Shown here piece by piece: positions 43,357 to 56,269 of a DNA stretch of 64,000 nt. The translations under genes were made by a program, and so were the position numbers. The stretch is from Balanoglossus misakiensis (lineage: Eukaryota > Hemichordata), in the NCBI GenBank assembly GCA_040954595.2, contig CM082581.2, positions 10,850,001-10,914,000 on the forward strand, read 5' to 3'. How positions within the stretch are numbered: position 1 is the stretch's first letter; every line of letters starts with the position of its first letter. The notes beneath the pieces are model-generated. The model saw only the letters and a program-made list of their open reading frames with translations, was not told the DNA's origin and ran no database searches.

Positions 43357-46300
43357 AGAAAGTTGCTTTTATTCGTCAAGGCCTTGGCCAGATTCACTTA
43401 AAACCACGGACATTTTGTCGCGGACAAAATTTTTCTGTACCTCAGTCATCATCTGTCATGCAGTAGTAACGCACCATCAGCTGTTGAGGGCATGATCAGC
43501 TGTGGAAGCAGCGTGGCGCTGTGGCACAGATTGCAACACACATCCCAACAACATTTGCATAACAAAAGCAACGCAACTTATTAGCAATGACAATGCAGAT
43601 GAGTACATCACCATGGACAAAGCACATGTGAATATTTTAACAGCTCTTCACGGACAAAAAAAGTGACAGAAGTTGACCACAAACACAATATTGTGATGTC
43701 TGCGCGGCCATTTGGAGCCTACAGTACTGACGGGTTGGCAATGAAATATGCAGAGCCCGCCCAAATACTAGGTTCTTGTTGGTGAACACTTCACAAAGAA
43801 ATAGCGCTGAGCGCTTGATAATGACATATTGGGCAAAAAAGGAAGTGTTTTCTTCGGTAGAACATTTCCCCCGCTGCCCGGAATTTACAGACTGTTGACC
43901 TATCCCTCTGGTCTTGTGTGCAAAGGCAAGTGAGAGACAAAGGATAACCGAGCATGTTGACTTATACAGTTCTTGTTTCATATTTATTTGATATGTGTGG
44001 AAAGGAGACAGATTTTTTTTTTGTGTAGTCAGTACAGTATTGTTGCAACTCCTTTGTGTATATACCTCAGATAAGGTCACAAATCTGTCTTCTAAATTTT
44101 CTCTTTTCTTAGTTTCGCCAAGAACTTTTATAAGAAGAGGTTTTGACCTGGGGGTGTAAGTTTCTTAGAGGGGCATCCAAATCTTTTGTTTTTCTCTTAC
44201 AACTAATCCAGTTTAACATTTTGCCACCGTATATTTAAATGAAAACAGGCCTTTGACGGCTTAAACTTCTTGGTAAAGTGAACATTTTCAATTTTATATT
44301 TATCAATAGTAGCGAGGCAGATAATGATTAGGTTTTTACAACAAATGACAACTGGAATTAATTTTGAAAAGGGGGGAGTCCAAGTCCAAAATGTTCATTT
44401 TTCTATTATGCTAATTTATTTGTGTATGTACAGTGTTTTTCAAAAATTAAATGGTTAGGTCAGTAGATTTCAGCAATGTAATGTTTACCCCAGATATTTG
44501 TTATTACAAGTGAATTTTTAAGAGCAGGTGCATTATGCAGATCTGTGTTGATTGTTCAAAAGTAGAAAGCTCTCAAGGAAATCCTTGAGAACAACGGACT
44601 TTTCAAAACACACTGTGTAGCGTTCATTTTGAAAGTCAACACGGTCTGGAGAAACTGCTTGTAAAGCACTGGTATTGCTTGCAAAGTTTTTTTTTTGAGG
44701 AATCAACCAGGAAATATGAAATCAAGACTGCAAGTTTCTTACCATCTTAGGATGTGCCATATTATAGGTTGTGATACTGCAGAAATATGGTCAGTGTGTT
44801 TCTGTAGACAGTGAAATTCTTGCCTATAACCGCACTCCTTGATTTTGCTGAAAGGGAGAGTTTGGGAACTGAAGACCTTCTCGGCCGTGTCTCGTCTGGC
44901 GTGGAGTTTGTTTCTGCCAGGAGCACTGTACTGCCAAAGTCAGTTCCACAAACGTGTAAAATCATAGAACCCATTTGCACACAATGTGCTCCCTTTGCAC
45001 AGAGAGAGAGAGACAATTTCTGAAGGAGAAGCTTACAGGGGAAGTACTAGGCCCAGTACACAACTGACATTTTTTTTGTATCTATCTGTGTTATAAACCA
45101 GGATTGTTTCAGACCAGTACTAAAGCCCAACTCCCACTTCCCTGTAACTCTTACTGAACCAGAAGGAAGAAAAAACAGAAACTTCATAAAGGACTGCTTT
45201 CTTGGTTGGAAAGCAAAATGACTTTAAAACCTAGAAAAAAAATGTCCTTTTAAATCCAACATTTACACGATAGTTTCCCAGTTAACTTTAAAGTGTGTCT
45301 TCACTCCGGAGCACACTAAAAACAGGCGTATCAAGTTGTGAAGAATTTTTTTTGTGTTGTGTGTACTCTGAGCATGGTAAAAAAAAATATATGTATACCA
45401 AGGTGTGTACGGTATGTGTGTTTTACAAACACTTTGTGTATAAAGAGACATTTTGATTGTACACATGTATATAAAACTCAAATGTAGCTGAGTGTCAAAG
45501 CTAAAACTAGGTCTCTGTTGAAGTTGCCCACGGTGACACAACAGGGATGTTTTATATTAAAAGTTAACTGCGGATTTTTCATGCAATCATCAGTGTGTGT
45601 GTGTGATTCTTATTTTGAATATCTGCAAGAACAGTTTTCAGTTGCATGCGGATGTGTTACTTTTTCTATGTGCACATTTTCAACGAAACCCAAGCAGACA
45701 GTGTGGAGAGCTGACCAGAATAAGTAGCGAAATCAATTTGGCGAATGCTGGCTGCCCTCTCCAACATTTCAGATTTAATACTTCCTCATTCCTACTGTTC
45801 AACTAGCAACGATCCAGAAGTGTCTTTTTTTGAATGATTGTGAGATGAGACCAAAGTGGGTTGTACGTGCTTGAAGGTTGCTAATTTAAGGTCAATATCT
45901 AATGCCATTGAAAACTTGAATGGAATAACCTCTAATGTTTGGAGTTTGCAGTAATTTTCCGAATTGCAAGTCCCTATTGTCATTCTATTGAAGAAATGGC
46001 TGTGGCCACGAATATTCGTTTTTTTTTTCCTGCGATCATCTTAAGCATGATGAAATCAACGTGTGTGACACATCTTGTTCAGCTGATGTAATAGTAATAT
46101 ATTACAGGTCAACTCTGATTCATGGTGTATGTACGTGACCAGACTCCGAAGAGTTCACTGATACAGTTTAGTCAGTAAGCATCAAAGTACTTGATAAAAT
46201 GGTGACACACTGAAACTGTGATGTGGTGGGTGGTTTTAATGCGTCAACCTTTCATTTTATCACTTGGTAAAATGGCGAAGAGAACATAGAAAGTGAATTA

Positions 46301-47486
46301 TTCAATAGAACAATTTCCCATCACAGCATCGCCCTAAAAAACTGTGCGTGTCATTGACTGAATATTTGTTCCTGTATATGTCACGTCACCATGCCTGAAT
46401 GGAATCAGCTGTTTGCTGGGGTGGCTGTTTTTTCCCTGCGCATGCTGTCATTTCTAATACAATCCCCACACCAAGTGACCGGATTAAGGACTTCGAATAC
46501 ATTTTGACACGACGGGGTTAATACCTCGCGCCACATACGCAGCTTGCCTGGGAACTGTTGGAGGTTGTTGCTAGGCAACTGTGACGTATCGAGGCTATCA
46601 TTTCGCAAGCGATTTAGATATTGAAAAGGGGAAAAATTATATTCTGCACTGATATTTACAGTTTCGTTTTGAAGGAAATTGTAAAATACCGATAGCGATA
46701 TGATTTCAATTCGATCTGAAAATGGCCATGATGTCCGACATATATGAGCATAAATCGATCACATTTTAGGTTCACCTCAAGTTTGGGGCGAGACGGATCT
46801 CTGAAAACAAGTTTAGAGTAAAACCCTTTGTGTTGCCGTACAAAGCAGCTTCGGACTGGAGCCTTGGTCGGCTCTTAGTGACGGTTCCTATCAGGACGAC
46901 GGAATGTGATATGCCTAGCGACACGAGACAAGCAAGACTGGCTGGTGGCCAAATCACGCATTTAAACACCCACACGGTGGTTTCATAGCCCGCTTTCACC
47001 GTGCGGTGAACTCCAGACTTGTTTGTCGACCCTTTCGTCTCGTATATATATTGGTAGTAGCTGCTTAAAGTAAAACTACACCCACAGCAAGGTCAAAGGG
47101 ACATCATTAGCAAGGTGACTGGTTGTACTCGTTTCTCCCTGTCACTCATTCATACAGGTTTGGCTGGTATATATGTGAAATATAGACTTGTCATGTTTTT
47201 GGCTTTTTTAAATGCCAAACTTCCGTGGTAGTCGAGTTATTATATTTCCTGTATAATATAGTCCATATTCGTACGACCCGAGGAAACTAACCCTTTTTTT
47301 TTCATTTAAAGCATCAGTTGACCCGAACAAGTGATATAAAAAGTCCACGCATTTTTTGGTTTGAACAGAAGAAAAATTATCTGTATTTCTGTGTACACGC
47401 AACGGTAATTAGAAAGAAACTGGAAAGATTTTTATGAGCGCAAAACTTGGAATTAATAATTATAATATTGACGTTGGATCTCGTCC
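43357..47486. other. Intergenic, no gene seen
   Basis: The left part should contain the PPP1R3-type 3' UTR. No coding exon is recognised on either strand. A 9-bp perfect stem with a 2-nt gap (TCTCAAGGA/TCCTTGAGA) lies at 44571-44590, and a short (GA)n run at 45001-45012. Open frames up to 147 codons (43637-44080, minus) have no similarity. Confidence 0.5.
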
Positions 47487-48447
47487 TCATTTCTGGAATA
47501 AATCGGAGTCCAGCGTTTTGAGAGAAGTGCGTCCCGGCTTACAACCTTTCTTCTCATAGCTAGAAATTGAGTAAAAGTAAAAAATAAATGGGTTAGTCAT
47601 GGTTTCGTTCACAGAAATACAAAACTTTGCCCAGCTGTTTTCTCTCGTGTTTGACAGTGTTTGGTAATATAAAATATCAAACATGTTGGATATTTTGCTC
47701 AACAGCTCAGAAGTAAAAAAGGACAACGACAAAAAATCACCCGCACACGAGAGAAACTTTGCTGACCAAATTCCTCGGGTGATTTTTGGTCTACTTCCCC
47801 TGTGGCAGCGTTTTTTCATCATTAAAGTTGGTGGCGTGATTTAAAAAACCTCTAACCCTGTCCGCATAAATGCCATTGTCAAACCCGCCGTTGGTGGCGA
47901 CAATTAAAAAATCCAGCACACTCAATACTGTCCGCGAATGTCAGAACTGTGCGTATAAGCTTTACTTTAGTTCTTGGTCACAAAGTGAATAAATTGAAAG
48001 AAACCCCACACATTTTAGTGTACAAGTGGACTTACTCGGGGCAGCAGCGCGCATATATGCGATCGGAGAACACGGCACATGTACATTTCAAACAAGCGTA
48101 TTTCTCATGATACCACGTGTCCATCTTGGAACAACCGTCAACTGCATTAAAACAATGTAAATGAACACTAGTAAGTGTCGGAACGAATTGATATTTCACT
48201 ATGATAGAAACTTCGAGTCCGCTGTTCATTTTTTTTTTTTGAAACTCGGAATACAAGCCGAAGAATCGCACAACGCTGGTTCATTTTACATCTCAAACTG
48301 GTGGCGATTGGGGGAGGGGGGGAACTTTTGCGGTATACAAAAAGTGAACTTGCCTTCTTCAAAAATGCACCCGACGTTGGCAGTGACCGAGGAAGGAAAA
48401 CACATAATGATGAGATGAAGGCAGATGACTGTTTTGTGTCCGTCCAT
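47487..48447 (-). CDS. Secreted beta-microseminoprotein-like peptide
   Basis: Three exons, 48354-48447, 48036-48141 and 47487-47559, join in phase (1, 2) to 90 aa. Residues 1-24 form a signal peptide (hydrophobic VICLHLIIMCF, cleavage probably after TAN or VTA). The mature part has the microseminoprotein N-terminal pattern: C, then GC, then W four residues before C..C.C, then CC, then Y....C (CLKCTC, RCCPDYEKKGC). Human MSMB and MSMP share this order and exon arrangement. The second cysteine-rich half is absent: translation stops 18 residues after the last cysteine, so the protein is short. The first intron has a GC donor in strong context (AAG|GCAAGT); a weaker GT 15 bases downstream keeps the frame and would add five residues. 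The second donor is GTAAGT. Function in invertebrates is unknown; relatives are small secreted ligands or binding proteins. The three separate exons hide the gene from frame scans. Confidence 0.72.
47827..47950 (+). repeat. Two-copy tandem repeat, unit about 63 bp
   Basis: GTTGGTGGCG followed by TTTAAAAAA or ATTAAAAAA and then CTGTCCGC occurs at 47827 and again at 47890. The copies are diverged. They lie in intron 2 of the microseminoprotein-like gene. Confidence 0.55.
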
Positions 48448-49870
48448 ATTAACAAGTAGTCAGTGTCACTGCAACATTAATCATTTGCGATATATTAGTT
48501 TGCGGGTGAAATCATGAACGTACCATGGTCAGTTGTACCAAGTTTTCTGCGACTAGCAACGTTACACTTTTCAATCGTCCTTTTGTGGTGTGATCGTAGA
48601 TATAAGAGTAAACCATGACGAAAAAGCAGCAGTATTATGCAGTGTTTGAAAGTCGGACGTACGCCGACGATATATCTCATGGCAGAAACTTTTCCTTCAT
48701 GATGCCAACATTTTCATTTTTTCTATCTAAACATATCGGTTCCGCTAATGGCATTATGTATCTTAACTCGATAAGATGAAACTTACCACCGTTTCTCGTT
48801 CAATAAGAATTACCTCGACAATCAGACATAAAGCAACTGCGCCGCTCTTTCAAGTGTGAAATTGGCCTAATGATGTTGTTGCAGCCTCAAAGTATATATA
48901 ATTATTCGTTGTAACAAAACGTTGACCTGTTTGTTTAAGTGGTTCATTCTGTTCAAAACAAGCAGAACTACCCGCAATAATTTTTATTCAAAAAACTGCT
49001 CACGGTTTTTGTTCGAACAGATGTCCGTGGGTTTCCATGACATGTTGATGGTGCAACCGAGTAATCGGCAAAGCATGATGGGACATTTGATCCCTGATGC
49101 CATGGCAACGTCATCTTGGCTACACCCAAGCGACGTTTACTCACACAGTTACAAAATACCCAAGTTCGACAATTAATTTTATTGTTGACGCGTGTACGTA
49201 ACACATCATGTTCACCGAGTACATGCACGATGCGGTGTTCACCAATCATTATGTGAAACAGCCCTACTAGTATCTTGTCATATATTTACATAAACTTTGA
49301 GTTTCTGTATTTTTCAGTCCGTAAAACACACATACACACATTATGATACACATTACACGAGATGGCCAATTGGCCGGGACCAGATTAAAATGAAGCATGA
49401 GGCAATAGCCATACAGAACAATATAATAATTGACTTTCTAAACCCTCCCTTCATAATAATTGACATAGTACAGTGCCACCTTACTGGCTTATTGTCACGG
49501 TGGGGGAAAGAGAAAAAAAAATTACATGCAAATGTTGGGGTTAAATAGTGTATAAGGTCTGTATGTTTTGTTTTAACACAAACCTTATAAATGTTTCTCG
49601 ACCTAGAACACTGCGCATGGCCTTGTCATAAGAAGACTCATAGTAAGCAAAATTACAACTTACTCCTCTAACTACAATTTAACATGCTACCATGATTTTC
49701 TTCCTCTCAACTACACTCGTTTCTGTAAAGGCTTTACACGAAGACTCAACCCCCGATTCTTACAAACATCCAAATATGTATTCCACGGTTTGGGAGCAAT
49801 AAAGAAAACTTGTTTAAATATCTATCATAGTTGAAGCCTGTCTAAAAACTGTGAGCCCACTTTCTGAACA
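48448..49870. other. Promoter side of the microseminoprotein-like gene and 3' flank of RAB24
   Basis: No further exon is recognised. The 61-codon minus-strand frame at 48495-48680 is hydrophobic at its start but has no splice link to the microseminoprotein exons. An octamer ATGCAAAT lies at 49526-49533. The RAB24 3' UTR must lie in the right part. Confidence 0.45.
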
Positions 49871-52235
<2,365 letters not shown>

Positions 52236-52797
52236 GTCTTCTTGTTCGACAAAAGTCCACTCCTCCCACTTGTCCAAACTATATCTCGGACCGGACGACG
52301 AAAGCTAAACAGATGAGCACCGTTTATCACTTCTCATGTCATCCTTGATGTTTATGGTCCTTACAAGATTGGTACCTGGTCGTACTACGTTGTAATTTAA
52401 GGGATACCCCGCTCAATTTTATCTATGATGTCACTCAGGTTTCTCACAGACTGGCTTCCTATTTCCTGAATTTCCTGTGATGAATGGTTGCGCATGTGCA
52501 GATTTTAATGACCGACAATACCCACAATTCTTTGCAAATAACCAATATGTCTGCGTACATGAGTTTCATGCGCCCGTGGTCAACGTTGTTTTAATTAAAG
52601 GTTTACAATCACCCTTAATTTCCATATGTCTATATATGGTTAAAGGGGCGTGTCGAAGTCTTCGAATTATCCTTTGTGAGCGCACTTTTTTCGCGTGATT
52701 CGATCTCAACTTTCCATGGTAACTGTGGTCTAAATAAAGGAACAATATGCAATAAAAGTTGGCTTGTAGCACAGAAGCTGTAAAAGTTTGTGCCAAA
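52236..52797. promoter_or_regulatory. Bidirectional promoter region between RAB24 and THG1
   Basis: 562 bp between two divergent ATGs. It contains three ETS-type TTCCT cores (52456-52460, 52463-52467 and 52472-52476) and an NRF1-like GCGCATGTGC at 52490-52499. Both are common in TATA-less promoters of housekeeping genes. Function is inferred from spacing and motif content. Confidence 0.5.
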
Positions 52798-54423
52798 ATG
52801 GCCAACAGCAAGTATGAGTATGTGAAACAGTTTGAAACCCAGGATAAGTGTCTCCCAAACTGTTGGATTGTTGTCAGAGTAGACGGAAGAAATTTCCACA
52901 AGTAAGTAAGCAATGGCATGCATCTTGCAATGTAGTACATGAACATGCATGTCTGTAGAAACATGGATGACAGCTGTTTGCAACATGCAACAAATAAAAG
53001 AAACATCTGACACGTTCACAATACCATAGCAATATTGCCTCTTCCCAATTAAAAGACCAACATCTTCAACTTTCTTTTTTCTGGCAGGTTTGCTGATGAA
53101 CATAGTTTTGAAAAGCCCAATGATGAAGCCTGCTTGAAGCTCATGAACTCGTGTGCCGAATATGTGATGAACGAATTCAGAGACATTGTTATCGCATATG
53201 GAGACAGTGATGAATACAGTTTTGTTTTCAAGAGAAATACGACTCAGTTTAGCCGACGAGCTAGGTGAGTGTTTTGGTTTTAGGACAGTTACATTGTGGA
53301 CGTATACCCTGTATAAGAGGACAGCAGAGGAGGAATGATATTTCACAGAGCACACTACAAATTCCACTAATCTACTGTTGTTCTCTTTGTAGCAAGTTGA
53401 TGACCAACGTTGTGTCCCAGTTTGCATCCTGCTTCGTATTCAACTGGAATAAGTTCTTCCCGGACAAGCAGTTGAAATATCCGCCAGCCTTCGACTGCAG
53501 GGTTGTGTTGTATCCGACCAATCAGAATCTGAGGGATTATCTCAGCTGGAGGCAAGCTGATTGTGAGTCTTTTGAATGAATTTGAATTGAGCGATTGCAA
53601 GCAAAAGTTTCAAGACTTTAGATAAGTTTGTCTCCACTTGTTCAGTTTTGATTTTGTAGACTGAAACTAAACTGAGATCAACCAGCTTCCTGGATTCTTC
53701 AGATTACCAACATAATATCTGTACCATGTTTCGATAAAGCTAGTGACCATTGTGATATTTTCCCTACAACAGGCCACATCAACAATTTGTACAATACTTG
53801 TTTTTGGATGCTTGTACAAAAAGACAACTGCACAACCCAGGAAGCTGAGGAGAAGTTACGGGTAAGAGTTTCTGAGAACACTTTGGTTGCATCTGTTGTG
53901 TTGATGCTGGATGATCTCGAGTGTTTCACATAGTCCATTTTGAAATACTTTATTGTCAGAAAAGAACAAGCGTATTTTATCTGTGGTTCTTCCTTTGTAT
54001 TATTACTAATTTTATTATCACTGATTTCAGGGTACTTTTTCCAGTGACAAGAATGAACTGCTGTTCTCCAGGTTCGACGTCAATTACAACAACTTACCAC
54101 CATTGTTCCGCAAAGGATCCGTTCTCTTCTGGCAGAAGGTAAGGCAGATCGTAAACTCATGTTGGAATACGGATTTTGTCAGAGACATCCTTCGACACTG
54201 ACTGATGTGGTTGACTTTTACTGGAATAACATTATTTCTCATTTTTTTTTGTCTTTTGACGAAGGTTGAAGAAAAGACTGTGAAGCAGTGCAGAAGTAAA
54301 GACTCTGATCTTGTTGTCACCAGAGAAGTTACCAGGCTGCGAAATATTGTCGTCACACAACATTGTGACATCATTGGTGACGAGTTCTGGAAACTGCATC
54401 CAGAAATACTTGGAGAGAGTTGA
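52798..54423 (+). CDS. THG1L: tRNA-His guanylyltransferase
   Basis: Six exons (52798-52901, 53088-53264, 53393-53562, 53773-53861, 54031-54138, 54265-54423), in phase throughout, give 268 aa. The enzyme adds the G-1 residue to the 5' end of tRNA-His by 3'-5' polymerisation, which histidyl-tRNA synthetase needs. Metal ligands are D29 in [10 protein letters not shown] and D76/E77 in [11 protein letters not shown]. Other family signatures are [37 protein letters not shown] split by intron 3, [16 protein letters not shown], and [17 protein letters not shown] at the end. The start [13 protein letters not shown] aligns with the internal MAKSKFEYV methionine of human THG1L, so no mitochondrial presequence is encoded here. 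AATAAA at 54626-54631, 203 bp after the stop, is a good poly(A) signal. Confidence 0.97.
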
Positions 54424-56269
54424 CACAAGTGTATATTGCAAGACACTGACAGTAACATTAAGTAATGGAAGACACTATTTTTCAGTCAATGGAATTTATT
54501 TGTGAACTTTGCCAACAGCAACGTATAAACAACAGTTCTTGGCTTCAATTAGCCATACCAACAACAAAAAACAATGGATGTTCAGAAAGAACCCAACATG
54601 TATGTACATAACTCAACTAAAATGGAATAAAGGTAACTGATGCTAGAATATCTTATTTACAACATACATGATCTAGAAGACTGGACTGTTGTGCAATGAG
54701 TGAGTTGTAAATAAACTGTAGTCATGCTTTATTTTGAAATCTCACAAAAAAATTAAACTATGCAAGTTGATGCCAGAAAGCAGAGAATGAATATCCCCCA
54801 CAAGGCCTTACATGATTAAGGTAGCTGCAACCACTTATTTGAAACCTAGTTGGAATTGTTTACAGCGTAAGAAACACACTCATTTTTTTTTTGGCAAAAA
54901 CCTCACAATTGCATATTTTGATTATCTGTATCCTACAAAGCATTTGGAAAATTCCTTCAAGGATTTACAGGTATGTGCAACAATAACTTCAGCTTAACAC
55001 TAAAATATATTGATCAGTTTTCTTTGTCTTATTTTCTTGTTTTTTTTTTTCTCTTGAGAATTCGTTAACATCATTTTCTTAACTGTCAACAAAATCACAT
55101 GACACAACCACTAAGAGAGTAGAGACAGTCAAATGTTTGAAATAAGGGACTCTGATGTATTTAAAACTGTACTCCCTACCGTACACATTGCCAAGAGTTA
55201 TGCTGAGAACTTGTGCAATTTCAAACCTCTTATTTTTTCTGGTACAAACCACTCAATGTGACAATGAACTTTTAATTTCAGTGAGGAGACGTGAAAGACT
55301 TTCCTCAAGGCAACATTTGCAAAAAATTTGACAAAAAAAATCACTGTCAAAATGAGCTGCTCCACATCGTTTATCAGTTGGGTTCTGTGCGCCTGGACAG
55401 CGAATAATTCCTGGATATTTGTAGGAAGCATTGCGCTCAACATTTCCTCCATCAATGGAGAAATTACACACCATTGGTGCTAAGTGAGAACAAATCAACT
55501 AAGCAAAGTGAGCAGCAGCTTCCAAGAAATTACCATTTAGAATGATGTAAAGGCTAACATTTTAGACTTTGCTGCCACTGCAGTCGTGTCAAAAACCAAA
55601 CACCTGAACAAAAAACACTTCATGGTTTGGATTTACTAACTTAATTAACGAATGCTATATTTGGGAGGGGGTGTACCCTTTCACCCCCCAGTTCCCTCTC
55701 TTTTGAGGTCCAACTTAATGATAGGAAACCATGGGTATGGGCTGAACCATGTGTTGACTCAACACAGGCACAGGAGCCATAGGAAAACAGTACACTAGCA
55801 TTCTGTACAGTAGTCTACAGCTGCAATGCTTGATACAGTTTCTGGCACAAAATAGCCAACTCAACGTTTTCTTCAGTCACCTGATAAATGTTACATTATT
55901 GCATATAACTCACCACCTTACTTTTCGTTGTGGTATCCAAGTAAAGTTTTCAAATGACAAGTCAAACTAGAATGAAATCAAAATACCCTCTCTTTTTGAG
56001 GCGTGAACACCCTCAAAGAATATTTTGAGAACTGTATTTTGATTTTTTTGCTGTTGCACAACAACTGCCCATTTTTTTTCCAAATGCGCATTCTTGAAGA
56101 ACGTTTTAGCCGCGGTCGCATTACTGACCTGAACAAAACAAGGTCACTCAGTGCATCAACCTCTAACACTGAAAACACCGACCTTTGACATCGGGGACAT
56201 TGTGTCTGGCCTGAGCAGTTATTCTCGCGAGTCTTTCCGGCGATCGACAGAACCGTCGGTCCCGATTCG
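54424..56269. other. Intergenic between convergent THG1 and ASB genes
   Basis: Contains the THG1 3' UTR (poly(A) signal AATAAA at 54626-54631), the presumed ASB 3' UTR, and one decayed MITE. No coding exon is recognised. Minus-strand frames at 55198-55498 overlap each other and have no similarity. Confidence 0.5.
55676..55750 (-). mobile_element. Decayed TTAA-type MITE, copy 3
   Basis: Inverted relative of the copies at 9697 and 16059. CCCTTTCACCCCCCAGTTCC at 55676 matches the reverse complement of the right end of copy 1. AGGAAACCATGGGTATGGG and GCTGAACCATG match the core and left part. The outermost left end and the TTAA flanks are lost (TGTA on the intact side). Confidence 0.6.

Noticed and set aside
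42465-43495. Frames antisense or out of frame to the PPP1R3-type gene
   Set aside because: Shadows of the GC-balanced coding exon.
44571-44590. Short inverted repeat TCTCAAGGA/TCCTTGAGA
   Set aside because: Nine-bp arms are expected several times by chance in 64 kb; nothing around it supports a function.
48495-48680. Minus-strand frame with a hydrophobic stretch, as a possible signal-peptide exon
   Set aside because: No donor in phase with the microseminoprotein exons; exon 1 at 48354-48447 already has its own signal peptide.
52566-53427. Minus-strand frames of 146 and 265 codons
   Set aside because: Antisense to THG1 exons 1-2 and its introns; no similarity, and the plus strand is clearly the coding one.
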